Origin: Hermatobates lingyangjiaoensis
Taxonomy: Eukaryota > Arthropoda > Insecta > Hemiptera > Hermatobatidae
Assembly (NCBI GenBank): GCA_026182355.1
Contig: JAPFBL010000238.1
Span: forward strand, 433,501-497,500
DNA length: 64,000 bases
Direction: 5' to 3'
A model generated the notes under the pieces. That model was not told the origin of the DNA and did no database searches. It saw nothing but the letters and a program-made list of their open reading frames with translations. This document shows, one piece after another, positions 54,335 to 64,000 of this stretch. Within the stretch, counting starts at the first letter, position 1. Each line of letters opens with the position of its first letter. The position numbers and the translations under genes are program-made.

Positions 54335-54645
54335 TATATATAGGTGTGTTCTCTAATCGGGGTTCGGTCAATTTTCCAGGATAAAAAATCAAACTCTCGT
54401 TGCCAACGTTTCGGTTTTATTTAAAACCTTTTTCATAGGCAGAAGTAAGAATTTTTTAACTAAGAAAATGAAATTTACATTATTTAAAGGAACAACAATG
54501 TTAGCTGGACAAAACCTTCGACTAGACTCCTACCGAAACCGAAACGTTGGCAACGAGAGTTTGATTTTTTATCCTGGAAAATTGACCGAACCCCGATTAG
54601 AGAACACACCTATTCTATCAAACGGTCGCTATATTATTGAATCTG
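54335..54645. repeat. family H inverted locus, second copy
   Basis: The left GTGTGTTCTCTAATCGGGGTT to GTTTCGGTTTTATTTAAAAC and the right CCGAAACCGAAACGTTGG to GATTAGAGAACACACC are inverse. It carries a minus-strand motif (54395-54442, AUGAAAA core, GGUUUU/AAAACC, GAAA, CG, UU) and a truncated plus-strand motif. Outer sequences (TCAAACGGTCG, ATATATTATTGAATCT) and (TA)n follow on both sides, as at 22.3 kb. Confidence 0.82.
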
Positions 54646-54682
<37 letters not shown>

Positions 54683-54754
54683 GAGTTAGCTATGACTTAG
54701 CTAACTATGAGTTAGCTTACTATGAGTTAGCTTCAGCTACTCAAAGGGACTACT

Positions 54755-54793
54755 TCTGCCCGATGACGACGACTGTCGAAATATCATTGTGAG
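54755..54793 (+). ncRNA. hammerhead-like motif, family G, CCGAUGA core
   Basis: CCGAUGA (U4 to C), spacer C, GAC-gact-GUC, GAAA, UAU, C. Single core change. The flanks continue as AGTCTTTTGTGTGTGTCTTT, typical of the family. Confidence 0.55.
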
Positions 54794-55429
54794 TCTTTTG
54801 TGTGTGTCTTTATTTGTTTTTCTCTTTGCTGTGTGAACTATATATATATATGTGTGTAAATCAAAGGGAGTTTTTGACGGACAGCTATATTTCATTTAAA
54901 GGCTTAAAACACTCTTCAGTTAAAATGGATAAATTGCTTTTAAGGTAAAGTGAATTGCTCATAACACTGCCTTGTATATTACATTTTCTTTTCCCATTAT
55001 GTTTAGTTTTGATGAAAATAAACATTAATCGAGATGAAGTCGGGTTTTCCGACCGCTTGTGTCCTTAGTGTATCGATTGAACTCTGATCCCTTCCTGTAC
55101 TAATATACCTAGAACACTCTTTAAGCGCTATATTCAACATTGTTACTCCAGAAATTTCTATACTTTACTAGCAGGAAATATTCACTGACGGGTAATCTAC
55201 AAAAATTTAGAGGTAATACGCGGTATTCCAAAATATTATTTGAAATTATAGAATAGTAGATAATATCATTATTATTACGGTCCATAACTGTCAATAGATC
55301 TGGAGTTTTGTTTACGTTTTTGCAGTTTAGATACTGAACTCAAACTTGATTTATTCTAGGCTACTTGTTATTTAGAACGTGGGTAGTTACGACGCACATT
55401 TTAAAGCGAGTAAATTATGATAAACGTAA

Positions 55430-55940
55430 ACGAAATTAAAATCAACTAACAATACCTACTTGATATAAGTATCAGTCAGCTAAAAATACCTGTATATCTG
55501 TGCAGGTTCTATCGGTACATTCTTAGAACTGACTCATTTAATGTTACCGTTACATTAGTTAGTTTTATATATTACAGAACCGATTCCACTCTTAGAACAA
55601 TTTTTATTTTTCTGTTATATTATTTTATAAACTGCAGGTATTGTTAGGCGCGTAATAGTGTAGCAAGTCGGTATTTTTAGTTAGTATATTGCGAAGCTAG
55701 CCAAACACATCTTAAAAGTCTATAACCTCAAATCTAAACTTTTAAGTTAGACATATATCTACTGTCGGTGTTTTAGTTTGCTATCAATTATGGTGGCTGA
55801 GCTTACTTGTAACAACATTTTGAGATAAGCAAACAGAAATGTTTTTATGGGGTGGGTTCGGTTTTATGTAACGTGCAAAACGTAAAGATAATTTGAAATG
55901 AATTAGTTCTAAGCAATGTACAGACAAAACCTTTCTGTTA
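55430..55940 (+). repeat. interspersed repeat R2, second copy
   Basis: GAAATTAAAATCAACTAACA to GTTCTAAGCAATGTACAGAC matches 32820-33325 with many substitutions. It includes GGTGGCTGAGCTTACTTGTA once, whereas the other copy has two. Confidence 0.65.
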
Positions 55941-55959
55941 TTTCTATAGTTAGATTACT

Positions 55960-56605
55960 GCTTAATAAAACCCTTGTCTATTTATTACTTTGTGATTTTT
56001 TGCTTGCGCTTATTTGCTGATGATTACTTTGCATTTATAAGAGACGCTCTGCTTTGTGCCATTGAAATCATTTCTCGTTCAGACGATTTAAATTAAACAC
56101 AGGTCTAGCGAGTTTAATCGTTCACATATCCCCACTCGCTGAGTCATTGTTGACATACACTACTTTTGATTGTCATGCTTCACAACAATTATTTTTAGAA
56201 TAACACCCTTCTTTTCATATTGACAAATATGAATTTATTTTCCTCACAGCTCAATCAATTATTGAATACAATTTAATAACAACTTTGATTAGTCATTCAT
56301 ATAAATTTTAAAATAGAAACAACTTCTTTAAGTTAGGTTTTATAAATTGACTTCATGTTATCAGCATTAAATAACTTTAGTGTTTTGTTCTTATTCATAA
56401 TATTCATTACTTAATATTTTTTTACTATTAGCTATATATTTTTACTGTGCTTATGAATATTTTCTGAAAACAAACCTTAATTTCGAAGGGTTAGTAATTA
56501 TAGTTCGAATACATAATATATACTAAAAAATTAAAAATAAATTAACGTGTTTTTGTGTTAACACTGAGTAAACTGACCTGTCAGGATAGAACCTACATCC
56601 ATATA
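55960..56605. other. AT-rich DNA with no recognised feature
   Basis: No feature supported. Confidence 0.35.
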
Positions 56606-56609
56606 AATA

Positions 56610-57515
56610 CGAGGTGTGTAAATAAAGTAGTGAGACTGATTTTTTTTTAAATTTTCTATTCAAATATAATTACAATGTGATATTGTCACCTTCAAAATAG
56701 TTCCCTTCGGAAGCCACACAGCGCTGGAGACGGTCATTCCAATCATTGTAGCATTGCTGGAACTCGGATTCTGGAATGGCCTTCAGCTGGTCGGTTACAG
56801 CAGTTTGTATGTTTTGTAGTGTCCCGAAATGAGTTGCCTTGAGGTGATTTTTCAATCTCGGGAAGAGGAAAAAGTCACAAGGACTCAAGTCTGGTGAATA
56901 AGGAGGCTGAGGAGCAACAGGAATGTTTTTACTGGCCAAAAACTCGTTTATTGAGATGGCAGTGTGACAGGGCGCGTTGTCGTGATGCAACACCCACTTG
57001 TCTTTGATGTTTGGCCGCACACGAAGGACTCTTTTTCGAAGTCCCCGATCATTCTGACTGTCAAGCATCGATCTGAACGCACAAGGTTCCGTACTCTGTT
57101 GACATTTTCATCGGTGTTTGCACTTGAAGGCCTTCCGCTTCGTGGTTCATCTTCAATCGACTCTCTTCCTTCTGAAAATTTCTTAAACCACCGAAAAACC
57201 TGTGCCCTTGATAAAACACGTTCTCCATAGGCCTCCTGAAGTTTTTCAAAAGTTTCGGTTGCATTATGTCCAAGTCTGAAGCAAAATTTGATTGCACACC
57301 GCTGCTCAACTTTGAGGTCACTCATTTTTAAAACGCTCAAGAAAAAACCATTTCACGAAAACCAACGCTACGGACAAACAAATGACTGTGGCGAGTTCAG
57401 ATTCATACTGGAGGCGCATCACATGTGCACCTGACGCTACTCAAGGCCACGCGTCTCCAGCGTTGCCAGATCGAAAGCGACGTTGCCAGTCTCACTACTT
57501 TATTTACAGACCTCG
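56610..57515 (-). mobile_element. mariner element, second internally deleted copy
   Basis: Ends CGAGGTGTGTAAATAAAGTA (left) and the inverse TACTTTATTTACAGACCTCG (right) lie between TA at 56608-56609 and 57516-57517. It is 906 bp, nearly the same length as the 44310 copy, but a different internal segment is lost. The flanking DNA is unrelated to T1. Confidence 0.93.
56670..57340 (-). pseudogene. mariner transposase, broken
   Basis: The N-terminal frame (57340-56948) has the first helix-turn-helix and SGRPSS, then breaks just after LTVRMIG. The C-terminal frame (57068-56670) has WVLHHDNAPCHTA, the second catalytic aspartate, and PDLSPCDFFLFP, the third, with the spacing expected of a D,D34D mariner. 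The first aspartate and the second helix-turn-helix are deleted. It complements the 44310 copy, which lacks a different segment. Confidence 0.9.
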
Positions 57516-57869
57516 TATATTCCTGGCACATTCTCACAGATACCAATTCTTCAGGTCACCTTGATAATATTACTTCCTACCACCAATTAGTTGGTGAATC
57601 CACAAATATGGATAAATATACTTTCGTTCAATATAGCGCTCTGCTTCAGTCGTATAGGGAGAAATATGTGTCCTGAAGGTAAACCCAGTGAATTGTGTCA
57701 CCATTAATGTCACGTGAGTCAAACTGTCTTATTTATAACTCCCAGAATGTTCTATAATTATAGCCTTGACTGCCTCACTTTAAATACAACAAAAAATAGT
57801 GATGCCTCAACACATAATAAAATATCAGAATACTAAAATGTCTTACTAAGCTCACTTTAAAGGGGTCAA

Positions 57870-58087
57870 AGTAGTATGCTTGCTTGTGGACTAGATCCGG
57901 GGTTCAATACGCGCTCTGCTCCTCAATTTAATCTGATCACGTCGACCCTCGGAGAAGACGTTAAGCCGACAGTGCGAGCCTGTACGATGTCAGGTAGAAT
58001 GCACATTATGCAGTAAGCACAATGGGCCAATCCTTGGCTTAAGTCTACTGTCTCTACAAACAACCACTGCAACCTGACCTAACCTAG
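57870..58087 (+). mobile_element. old tRNA-derived SINE copy
   Basis: Box B-like GGGGTTCAATACG, CACGTCGACCCTCGGAGAAG with ACGTTAAGCCGAC, GAGCCTGTACGATGTCAGG, a shortened middle, and the end ACCACTGCAACCTGACCTAA. More diverged than the 10918 copy. Confidence 0.8.
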
Positions 58088-58430
58088 CTGGCTTAAAAAT
58101 TATAATAAGTTTCTATAACTTCTCAATAAGCTCCCTTTTTTTCGTTAATGAAAACTCATTATTAAGTAGACAGTTCAATTGTTCATTTTATTCTGACTTA
58201 GTTAAAACATCAAAATAATTACGACCTTAAAGTCATTTAATATATTTCCTTATTAAAGTAATTAACCATTAGTGAAAAATAAAATACCTCTACTAGTCAT
58301 TTGTAATTCTGAAAGGAACTTGGAACTTTGCGAAATTCATCTTACAGTATTTAATAACTTGCTACCAAATTTTATTAAAACTCAATTATATATGTAAACA
58401 TTATTAGATACTTCCGTCATGAACAATTTC

Positions 58431-58433
<3 letters not shown>

Positions 58434-58480
<47 letters not shown>
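58434..58480. repeat. (TA)n microsatellite next to a ribozyme palindrome
   Basis: About 23 TA units ending 10 bp before the palindrome at 58491. Confidence 0.95.
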
Positions 58481-58484
<4 letters not shown>

Positions 58485-58490
58485 ATATAT

Positions 58491-58725
58491 ACTTTAACAC
58501 ATAGAAAAGAACACAGAAAGACACTACAGAACTCACTTCGATATTTCGACATCCGTCGTCATCGGGAAGAAGTGCGAAGTACTCGCGTTGAGAAGCAAAC
58601 TGCTACTGAGTAGCAGTTTGCTTCTCAACGCGAGTACTTCGCACTTCTTCCCGATGACGACGGATGTCGAAATATCGAAGTGAGTTCTGTAGTGTCTTTC
58701 TGTGTTCTTTTCTATGTGTTAAAGT
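58491..58725. repeat. 235-bp palindrome with two family G ribozymes
   Basis: The symmetry centre is G58608: position n matches 117216 minus n. The arms appear perfect by eye. Each holds the block GAGAAGCAAACTGCTACT at the centre, CGCGTTGAG, and a ribozyme near the outside (minus 58533-58571, plus 58645-58683). As RNA, it would form one long hairpin in which the ribozyme strands pair with each other. Confidence 0.93.
58533..58683. ncRNA. two mirrored family G hammerhead-like motifs
   Basis: Each reads CUUC, CCGAUGA (U4 to C), spacer C, GAC-ggau-GUC, GAAA, UAU, C, then GAAG. Stem I CUUC/GAAG is perfect, better than the 34230 copy. Only U4 deviates from the core consensus. Confidence 0.6.
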
Positions 58726-58748
58726 GTTTATTGTCCACACGGACCTTT

Positions 58749-58774
<26 letters not shown>

Positions 58775-58779
<5 letters not shown>

Positions 58780-58932
58780 ACTTTAAATTACACAAAGCAC
58801 GACACAGAAAAAAACATAAAAAGAACACTTACAGAATTAAATATTTCGAACTGTTGTTCGTCATTAGGAGTAGACTAGAAGAGAGGACGAAGTGAGAGAG
58901 ATCTCCCCACGTCGAAGAACGGAGCGCGAAAC

Positions 58933-58935
<3 letters not shown>
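58775..58935 (-). mobile_element. family G locus related to 6840-7000
   Basis: TTAAATTACACAAAGCACGA, CTAGAAGAGAGGACGAAGTG and GATCTCCCCACGTCGAAG match the 6.9-kb locus in inverse. The minus-strand motif 58839-58872 has CUAAUGA (G5 to A), GAAC-aaca-GUUC, GAAA, UAUU; predicted dead. Confidence 0.75.
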
Positions 58936-58966
<31 letters not shown>

Positions 58967-59029
58967 ATATATATTATAAAACTCAATACAAACAGAGAAA
59001 AACATAGGTAAAGACATACAACACTCACT

Positions 59030-59069
59030 ACTTACTATATTTCGACTGGCGTCGTCATCAGGTAGAAGT
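59030..59069 (-). ncRNA. hammerhead ribozyme, family G, intact core
   Basis: Minus strand: CUUCUAC, CUGAUGA, spacer C, GAC-gcca-GUC, GAAA, UAU, A, GUAAG. Full consensus core. (TA)n lies on both sides at about 58934-58975 and 59094-59120. Confidence 0.75.
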
Positions 59070-59092
59070 ACTGTGAGCAGGCACGCTGACTC

Positions 59093-59123
<31 letters not shown>

Positions 59124-59268
59124 ATCAATGATCAAACCACAATAAGAAATGGGAAAAAAAGACTAAGATCTTTCAACCGTAACAAGCGGTCTTCGTCACA
59201 GTCAAAAACCCAACTTGGTTTGATCAGTTATTTCACGTGTTTATGTGAAATCTTTTTATATAAAGTAT
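59124..59268. mobile_element. family A element
   Basis: Short left end ATCAATGATCAAACCACAAT after (TA)n, long right end TTTCACGTGTTTATGTGAAA then TCTTTTTATA. Ribozyme on minus, 59161-59203: stem I and GAAA, GATC intact, but the core reads GUGACGA (C3 to G). Confidence 0.82.
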
Positions 59269-59269
59269 A

Positions 59270-60860
59270 AAATCACAAAGAAAAAGGAGAGCAATAGAAA
59301 GAAATGCTGTGAGGCCTATCACTTTATGTCATCAGAGATCAAACAAAGCAAACATAAAAGTGTCACTTTTATGTTACATTCTTTATTTTTACATTGTTTA
59401 CTCACTGATGACAAATGACACTAATAATATCCTCTCTTTTTTCTCTTATCACAAAGGAATTTTTTTCTTAATTTAAAAAAATCAATGTAATAGGGGGTCG
59501 ATGAACTATTTTAAGCTGTATTTGAAGAAGCAATGATATCTTGTTAAGTCTTTCCGAACTCTAGGTTAGGGTTGAAAGCAATGAAATAGAAAGTGATGCA
59601 GAAGCAAGATTTTGAGAACAAGGCGAGAGAGGAAGCCATTCGAATGTGGTTTGAATTTAAACGAAACCCCCAAAGGGATTGTAAAAGGAGCCATCCTCTG
59701 CAACAAAACGTCTAGTCATGCTGAGCGCCCCAGTACCTAGTGATGCTTCCCATTCCTCCTATCTAGACAAATAGACCCTTCAAGCATACGCTTGCCCTAA
59801 ATCCAATCACCCTCCTGCCCTTCCACTTTATTTTTGCTGCCTTTCTTCAAATAACCCCCCAGCACAGCCATCAATAACACTCATCTCTACTTGTTATACA
59901 ATCAAACATTTTCTATTTTCTGTCATTATTTTTTTTTTGTTTTTGTTAAAAATGTGATAAAACCGACATAGGTTCCATAGTTTTGTGCTTCTAATTCCTT
60001 TAGGTTTAACCTGTTTTGGTATTATTTAGTGTTCCCAGCTTATTCAGCCATATCAATGAAAACAACAACAAAACAGACTGATGCCTTTTTTTTTTTGAAA
60101 GCTCTTTTGCCGCATCTCGGGAGTTACAAGTTCTAGCCTAGGATAGAGGCAAACAAAACCTCCGAGATACGCCCGAGGTGAATCTTAACTTAATGTTAAC
60201 TTGTTTTATCATTATTAAGTAATTTTTTTAAAGTAAATTTTAAGCTATAGCAAGTCACCACCCACCGAGTTACCAATAGTTAATGAATAAATTGTATCTT
60301 TCTCTGCCTCAGGTATGTCACCTACCAATCAAGGCACTCAAGTACCTCCAAAATAATAATTATTATATTTTAAAAAAGTAAACCATCATCCTAGCGCTAT
60401 AAAAAGCAATGAAACATTTCAACATTTCAATAAAAAAATTGTTTTCTTGTATATCTACGCCATGACACATTTAAACGTCTAAAAGTTGTACATAATTTAT
60501 TTTCGGTTTTTGTAAAGAACGAAGCTGAAGTAAAGCATTTGAAATATCTCCTAAATATCAGAAATATTATTAAAGTAAAAGAAAGATATATTAATACAAA
60601 AAAATTTTTTTTTAATGTTCAGTGTATTTACTGTCTAGTTAAATAATTACTTATATGAAGCCGTGTAACGTTTGGCAAATAGAAATGTTTTTGTCCCACT
60701 AATCAATAAACAATAAATTAGTTCATTGTCTTTTCATTTAGTTTTTATACAATTCCTATTTTTTATTATCTATTTATTTCTAAGTATTTAATTATGTTAT
60801 TAATATTATTATTTGTATCGTCAATATTATTTAAGCTTTGTTTCATTCTGTTATTACTGT
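59270..60860. other. mixed DNA with no recognised feature
   Basis: 59340-59375 has a small inverted repeat (AACATAAAAGTGTCACTTTTATGTT). 59690-59870 is C-rich and balanced in composition. Neither gave a recognisable element or coding motif. Confidence 0.35.
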
Positions 60861-60867
60861 ACTATAA

Positions 60868-62862
60868 ATAAAGTATAGGGGTCGTGAAAAAATTTGATTT
60901 CGAGATTCTTACGAAATTATACGTTTTGATGTCCCCTAAGTTGGTTTATGAAGTTTTAACGATGATGTCTGTGAGTTTGGGTGGATGGGTAATATGTATC
61001 CAAAGTTTGTTACCACGCCTACGGTCCATAATCTTTGATGGATCAAATTCATATTTTACACAATAATGGGCCTCGTTGTATAAATGTACTCTATAGTTTG
61101 GAAGTAATTATGCATGATGAGAAAGTCATTTTTTTTTGCCAAAAACCTATTTTTTAGACAACATTTCTATTCTCCTAAAATACTAATTCTAGAGTCTTGA
61201 AATTTTGGTATTACCTTTGAAACTGGAATAGCAATAAACAATAATATACTTAGATTTTTAAAACAGCAGGAAATAATTTTTTTAATAAATTGTAAAAATT
61301 TTGACTTAAAATTCAATCTGAAAGTTTGTGAGAGTGATATAAGCTATACCGTTTAACAGATCAAAATGAAACTATACCTATAAATAGAATATTCTGTGGA
61401 GGATGAGATGAGATATTTTTTATCAAATCACATTCACCAAAAAGGTGTTACAGTACATTGTCAGTTTTAGAAAATATTTTTAGATGTTAAAGTGCTCATT
61501 AAAAAACCACAACATTTTTCCATAAAATTGAAATGGATATTAACAATTTATAAAAGATTATTCTTAAAATTTCAATTACGGCAAAGACCAATAAAGCTAT
61601 AAAAACTGAATATTGATCCTGGACTAATGTTTTACTTGGTATACTTGTTATATTCGTTTACATTTATTTACATTCGTAGACATTTTTTCGAGTTATTTCT
61701 CTGAACTAAAGTTTTATTTAAGGTTTAATGAAAAATGTTTCAATAATTTAATAACTTAATATGAGAGTAAAGAATAAAATTCTTGTATGTATCAAATGAA
61801 CGTTTTCAAACATACTTTCTAATATTTTCCATGGTATGATAGATTTGTCAAAAAAAATACACTTATCAATCTATACGTTGCATCCTTGAAGAAAACTTAA
61901 TATCAGATGTAATTTTTTTGTGTTTATGAAGTACAGTAGCTTTAGGTAATCTTGAAATGCTACTGAAAATGGAGCTATTACACCCTGTTTCACTATTCTA
62001 GTCTAATAGTTCATATCTGTTTGTTTCATAACTTACAAGTTTCCAGCTATAATACTTTTAAATTACACTGAATAGGTGAACTTTGAATTTGATTTGAGTA
62101 AGCAAAACTGGCTAATTACTAATGTATTTTTTTCAAATAACAGAGTACATCACCCAGGAAAAAGATAACACTCGCTCATAGTAAAGTGGATTATTATGAT
62201 TTTTGACGAAGGAAAAGAGAATCAATTTTTTCAAAAACACCAGCATATCATAAAATTTCTAGCTATAATACTTTTGTAAAAGGAAAAAATGTAAAAATAA
62301 TTCATAATTGAAAATATTCTTTGAAAAATAATTAATATAATTATCCTACATTTTAATTATAAATTATCTTAAAACAACATTTTTTTCTTTCATCTGTTTT
62401 TAACAAAGAATTTTTTAGTTTAATGGAATTTAAAATAGAAGAACCAATTGTTTTAAGTTTTATTGTTTGGAAACTTTGTCATAAATTTTGAATGTAGAAG
62501 GAGGTCAGGTAAACTACATCAGAGGTCCATTTGGTATTTGAAAAAAAACCATGTTCTCCTGTTAGAGATTATTTCTCGATACATAATCTACATTTTCGCT
62601 TTTCAAAAATGCTGCTATTGCTACTGTAGTTATACAGCTAATGATATTATTTACATCAGTGGTGTGATAAAAAAAAATAAGCTTATATATTGATAAGTCG
62701 AAGAATATCTTTTTTTACTACCTTTAGGAATGAAAGACTAACAAACCTCTGCTATTTGTATTTTTTTACTATGCCTAAATGGAACATTATGTATTATATA
62801 CCCAAGAAGTTTGATTTTAAGTTTGGTTATAGTAATGCAGGGTTTAGGTCACTCCAGATTTG
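60868..62862 (+). mobile_element. R1 copy 5, the longest
   Basis: From CTATAAATAAAGTATAGGGG, through GATTTCGAGATTCTTACG, AATCTTTGATGGATCAAATT and CAATTACGGCAAAGACCAAT, to GGTTATAGTAATGCAGGG and CACTCCAGATTTG. Two kilobases, collinear with copies 2 and 4 and including a part that the others lack. Only short frames, none conserved between copies, so R1 looks non-coding or fully decayed. Confidence 0.8.
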
Positions 62863-62869
62863 TTGATAT

Positions 62870-63750
62870 ATTGTCATAAAATTTCAAGATTGATTATTGT
62901 TCATTTGTTTGTCAGGAATGGTTTCTCAAGGTTGAGACCCGTAATGAGGTATGAGTATAATGTTTGCGTTATGTATTGGTGGTGCGTTAATGCTACCTGT
63001 GATGTAGCCTAATTGTCATAGTGCAATCCGGCTCCTATCTCTCACTTTGCCACTAAACCAATACGATTCAATGGAATGGACCTCTCAGACTTTGCCCATT
63101 ATTCATTGATATACCATCCTCAATGGATTCAATAACTTATGTAGTAGTAAAGACACAATGATGTACAAACAGTATATTTAAAATAAAAAAAAAAGAAACT
63201 AGGTTTACAAAAAATACCTGAATTAAATGAAAAATCATTGAAAATGTACGCAAATATTGCGGATATACTTATTTATTTCCAGCAAAACTAGTAAAGTATA
63301 AAAATAATCATACTGTTTTTCAATGACACTTCAGTGTATGTGTGACAGGGATACTGATATATTTATCGTAAATTAGACCACTAAACTGAAACTAAAAGGG
63401 AATATTTTACCTAATTGCTTTTAATATTGAAATCATGTTTTATTTTGGTTGATTTAATTGCTTTATGCATTGCTAAGGTCGTGGTCATTGCTGAGCACAG
63501 TAAGTGCTGTGCATGTGTTGACTTAGTTAGATTTAAAGTATTTTTGGTAATATGACTCATCTATTGTAGAAGATAAGGCTGAACACTTCAAGATAGTAAA
63601 AATATTTTGATTATAATTTATGTGTTATTATTTATTAGTATATTTTGCCATCCCAGTTCTTTGTTCTCTTTCTTGCACTATAGACCCCTTATAACACCCC
63701 TTTTGCGTCTCACTCTTTTCAACACATACCCTGTGTTTTCTACATCACTT
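62870..63750. other. non-coding DNA, nothing recognised
   Basis: No feature supported. Confidence 0.35.
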
Positions 63751-63756
63751 CTTTCA

Positions 63757-63799
63757 GACTCTGACGAAGACTGCTTGTTATGGTTGAAATATCTTAATC
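63757..63799 (+). ncRNA. hammerhead ribozyme, family A, divergent but intact core
   Basis: GACU, CUGACGA, spacer A, GACUG-cuuguua-UGGUU, GAAA, UATC, UU, AAUC. Stem II has C-G replaced by U-G or G-U at two places, but it still pairs. The downstream TGTGGTTTAAATGCTGAT to TTTATTTCACG is a diverged family A end. This is the oldest looking family A copy with a full core. Confidence 0.65.
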
Positions 63800-64000
63800 T
63801 TTTTTCTGATTTATTACTGTGGTTTAAATGCTGATTTTTATTTCACGTTTTTATGGTGATTTTGTTTTGTATATAAGTTATTGAAAAATATATATACTGT
63901 TAAGATGTCACAATGATAAATGATATTTAGCATAAACAAAGATACATAGAAAAATGAAAATTACAAACTTATATTATCTGGAAAGAAATCAGAAGGGAAT

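Noticed and set aside
56964..57676. Plus-strand open frames of 60-88 codons over and beside the second mariner
   Set aside because: They are antisense to the transposase or cover the terminal repeat and flank; no independent motif.
59270..59470. Hammerhead from CUGAUGA on both strands (59318-59332 minus, 59405 plus)
   Set aside because: No GAAA follows at a workable distance and no stem II is present, so CUGAUGA alone is probably chance or a fully decayed copy.

Overview
This is a eukaryotic window: AT-rich, non-operonic, with no convincing host gene, rRNA or tRNA gene. It is made almost entirely of transposable-element debris, satellites and microsatellites. Mariner elements, tRNA-derived SINEs ending in (AACCT)n (the complement of the arthropod TTAGG telomere repeat) and very many Penelope-like retroelement (PLE) remnants suggest an arthropod, possibly a chelicerate such as a horseshoe crab. 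That species-level guess is weak.

The dominant signal is a set of about 45 hammerhead-ribozyme (HHR) motifs in about ten sequence families (called A to J here), spread over both strands from 4 kb to 63.8 kb. About 18 keep the full core CUGANGA - stem II - GAAA. Nearly all share one minimal architecture: one extra base after CUGANGA, a hairpin stem II, GAAA, a 2 to 4 base self-complementary stem III, then the cleavage dinucleotide (UU, UC or UA). This matches the small, dimer-forming hammerheads already reported from PLE terminal repeats. Where PLE coding sequence survives, order is as expected: the C-terminal GIY-YIG-domain tail precedes the ribozyme (12.1-12.6 kb, 23.6-23.9 kb) and the N-terminal coding start follows it (11.6-11.9, 12.7, 34.7, 40.5 kb).

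Layout. 1-4 kb: a 53-bp satellite, a truncated SINE and a 116-bp repeat. 4-9 kb: inverted ribozyme loci of families F, E, C, G, B and I. 9.9-11.5 kb: an interspersed repeat (R1) carrying two family A insertions and a full SINE with target-site duplication. 11.5-13.2 kb: a 1.03-kb palindrome of two head-to-head PLE ends. 13.8-18.5 kb: family A and B loci, a terminal-inverted-repeat element, R1 and a 40-bp satellite. 20-26.4 kb: a frame-broken coding-like stretch, more ribozymes, a PLE C-terminal fragment and a SINE. 27.6-30.1 kb: a GC-richer segment leading into about 21 copies of a 103-bp satellite. 30.8-41 kb: ribozyme loci and PLE N-terminal fragments. 41.9-45.3 kb: two related terminal-inverted-repeat elements, one with a nested deleted mariner. 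46.6-51 kb: a GA tract, a CA tract and two R1 copies. 51-59.3 kb: inverted ribozyme loci and a second deleted mariner. 60.9-62.9 kb: the longest R1 copy.

The main biological interest is (i) the density and diversity of minimal hammerheads, (ii) families E and F, where the ribozyme lies inside a reading frame with a conserved downstream peptide, (iii) core variants including a U3-A8 replacement of the usual C3-G8 pair, and (iv) a short family A element with asymmetric ends that appears to have moved as a unit. Coordinates of repeat edges are read by eye and may be off by several bases.
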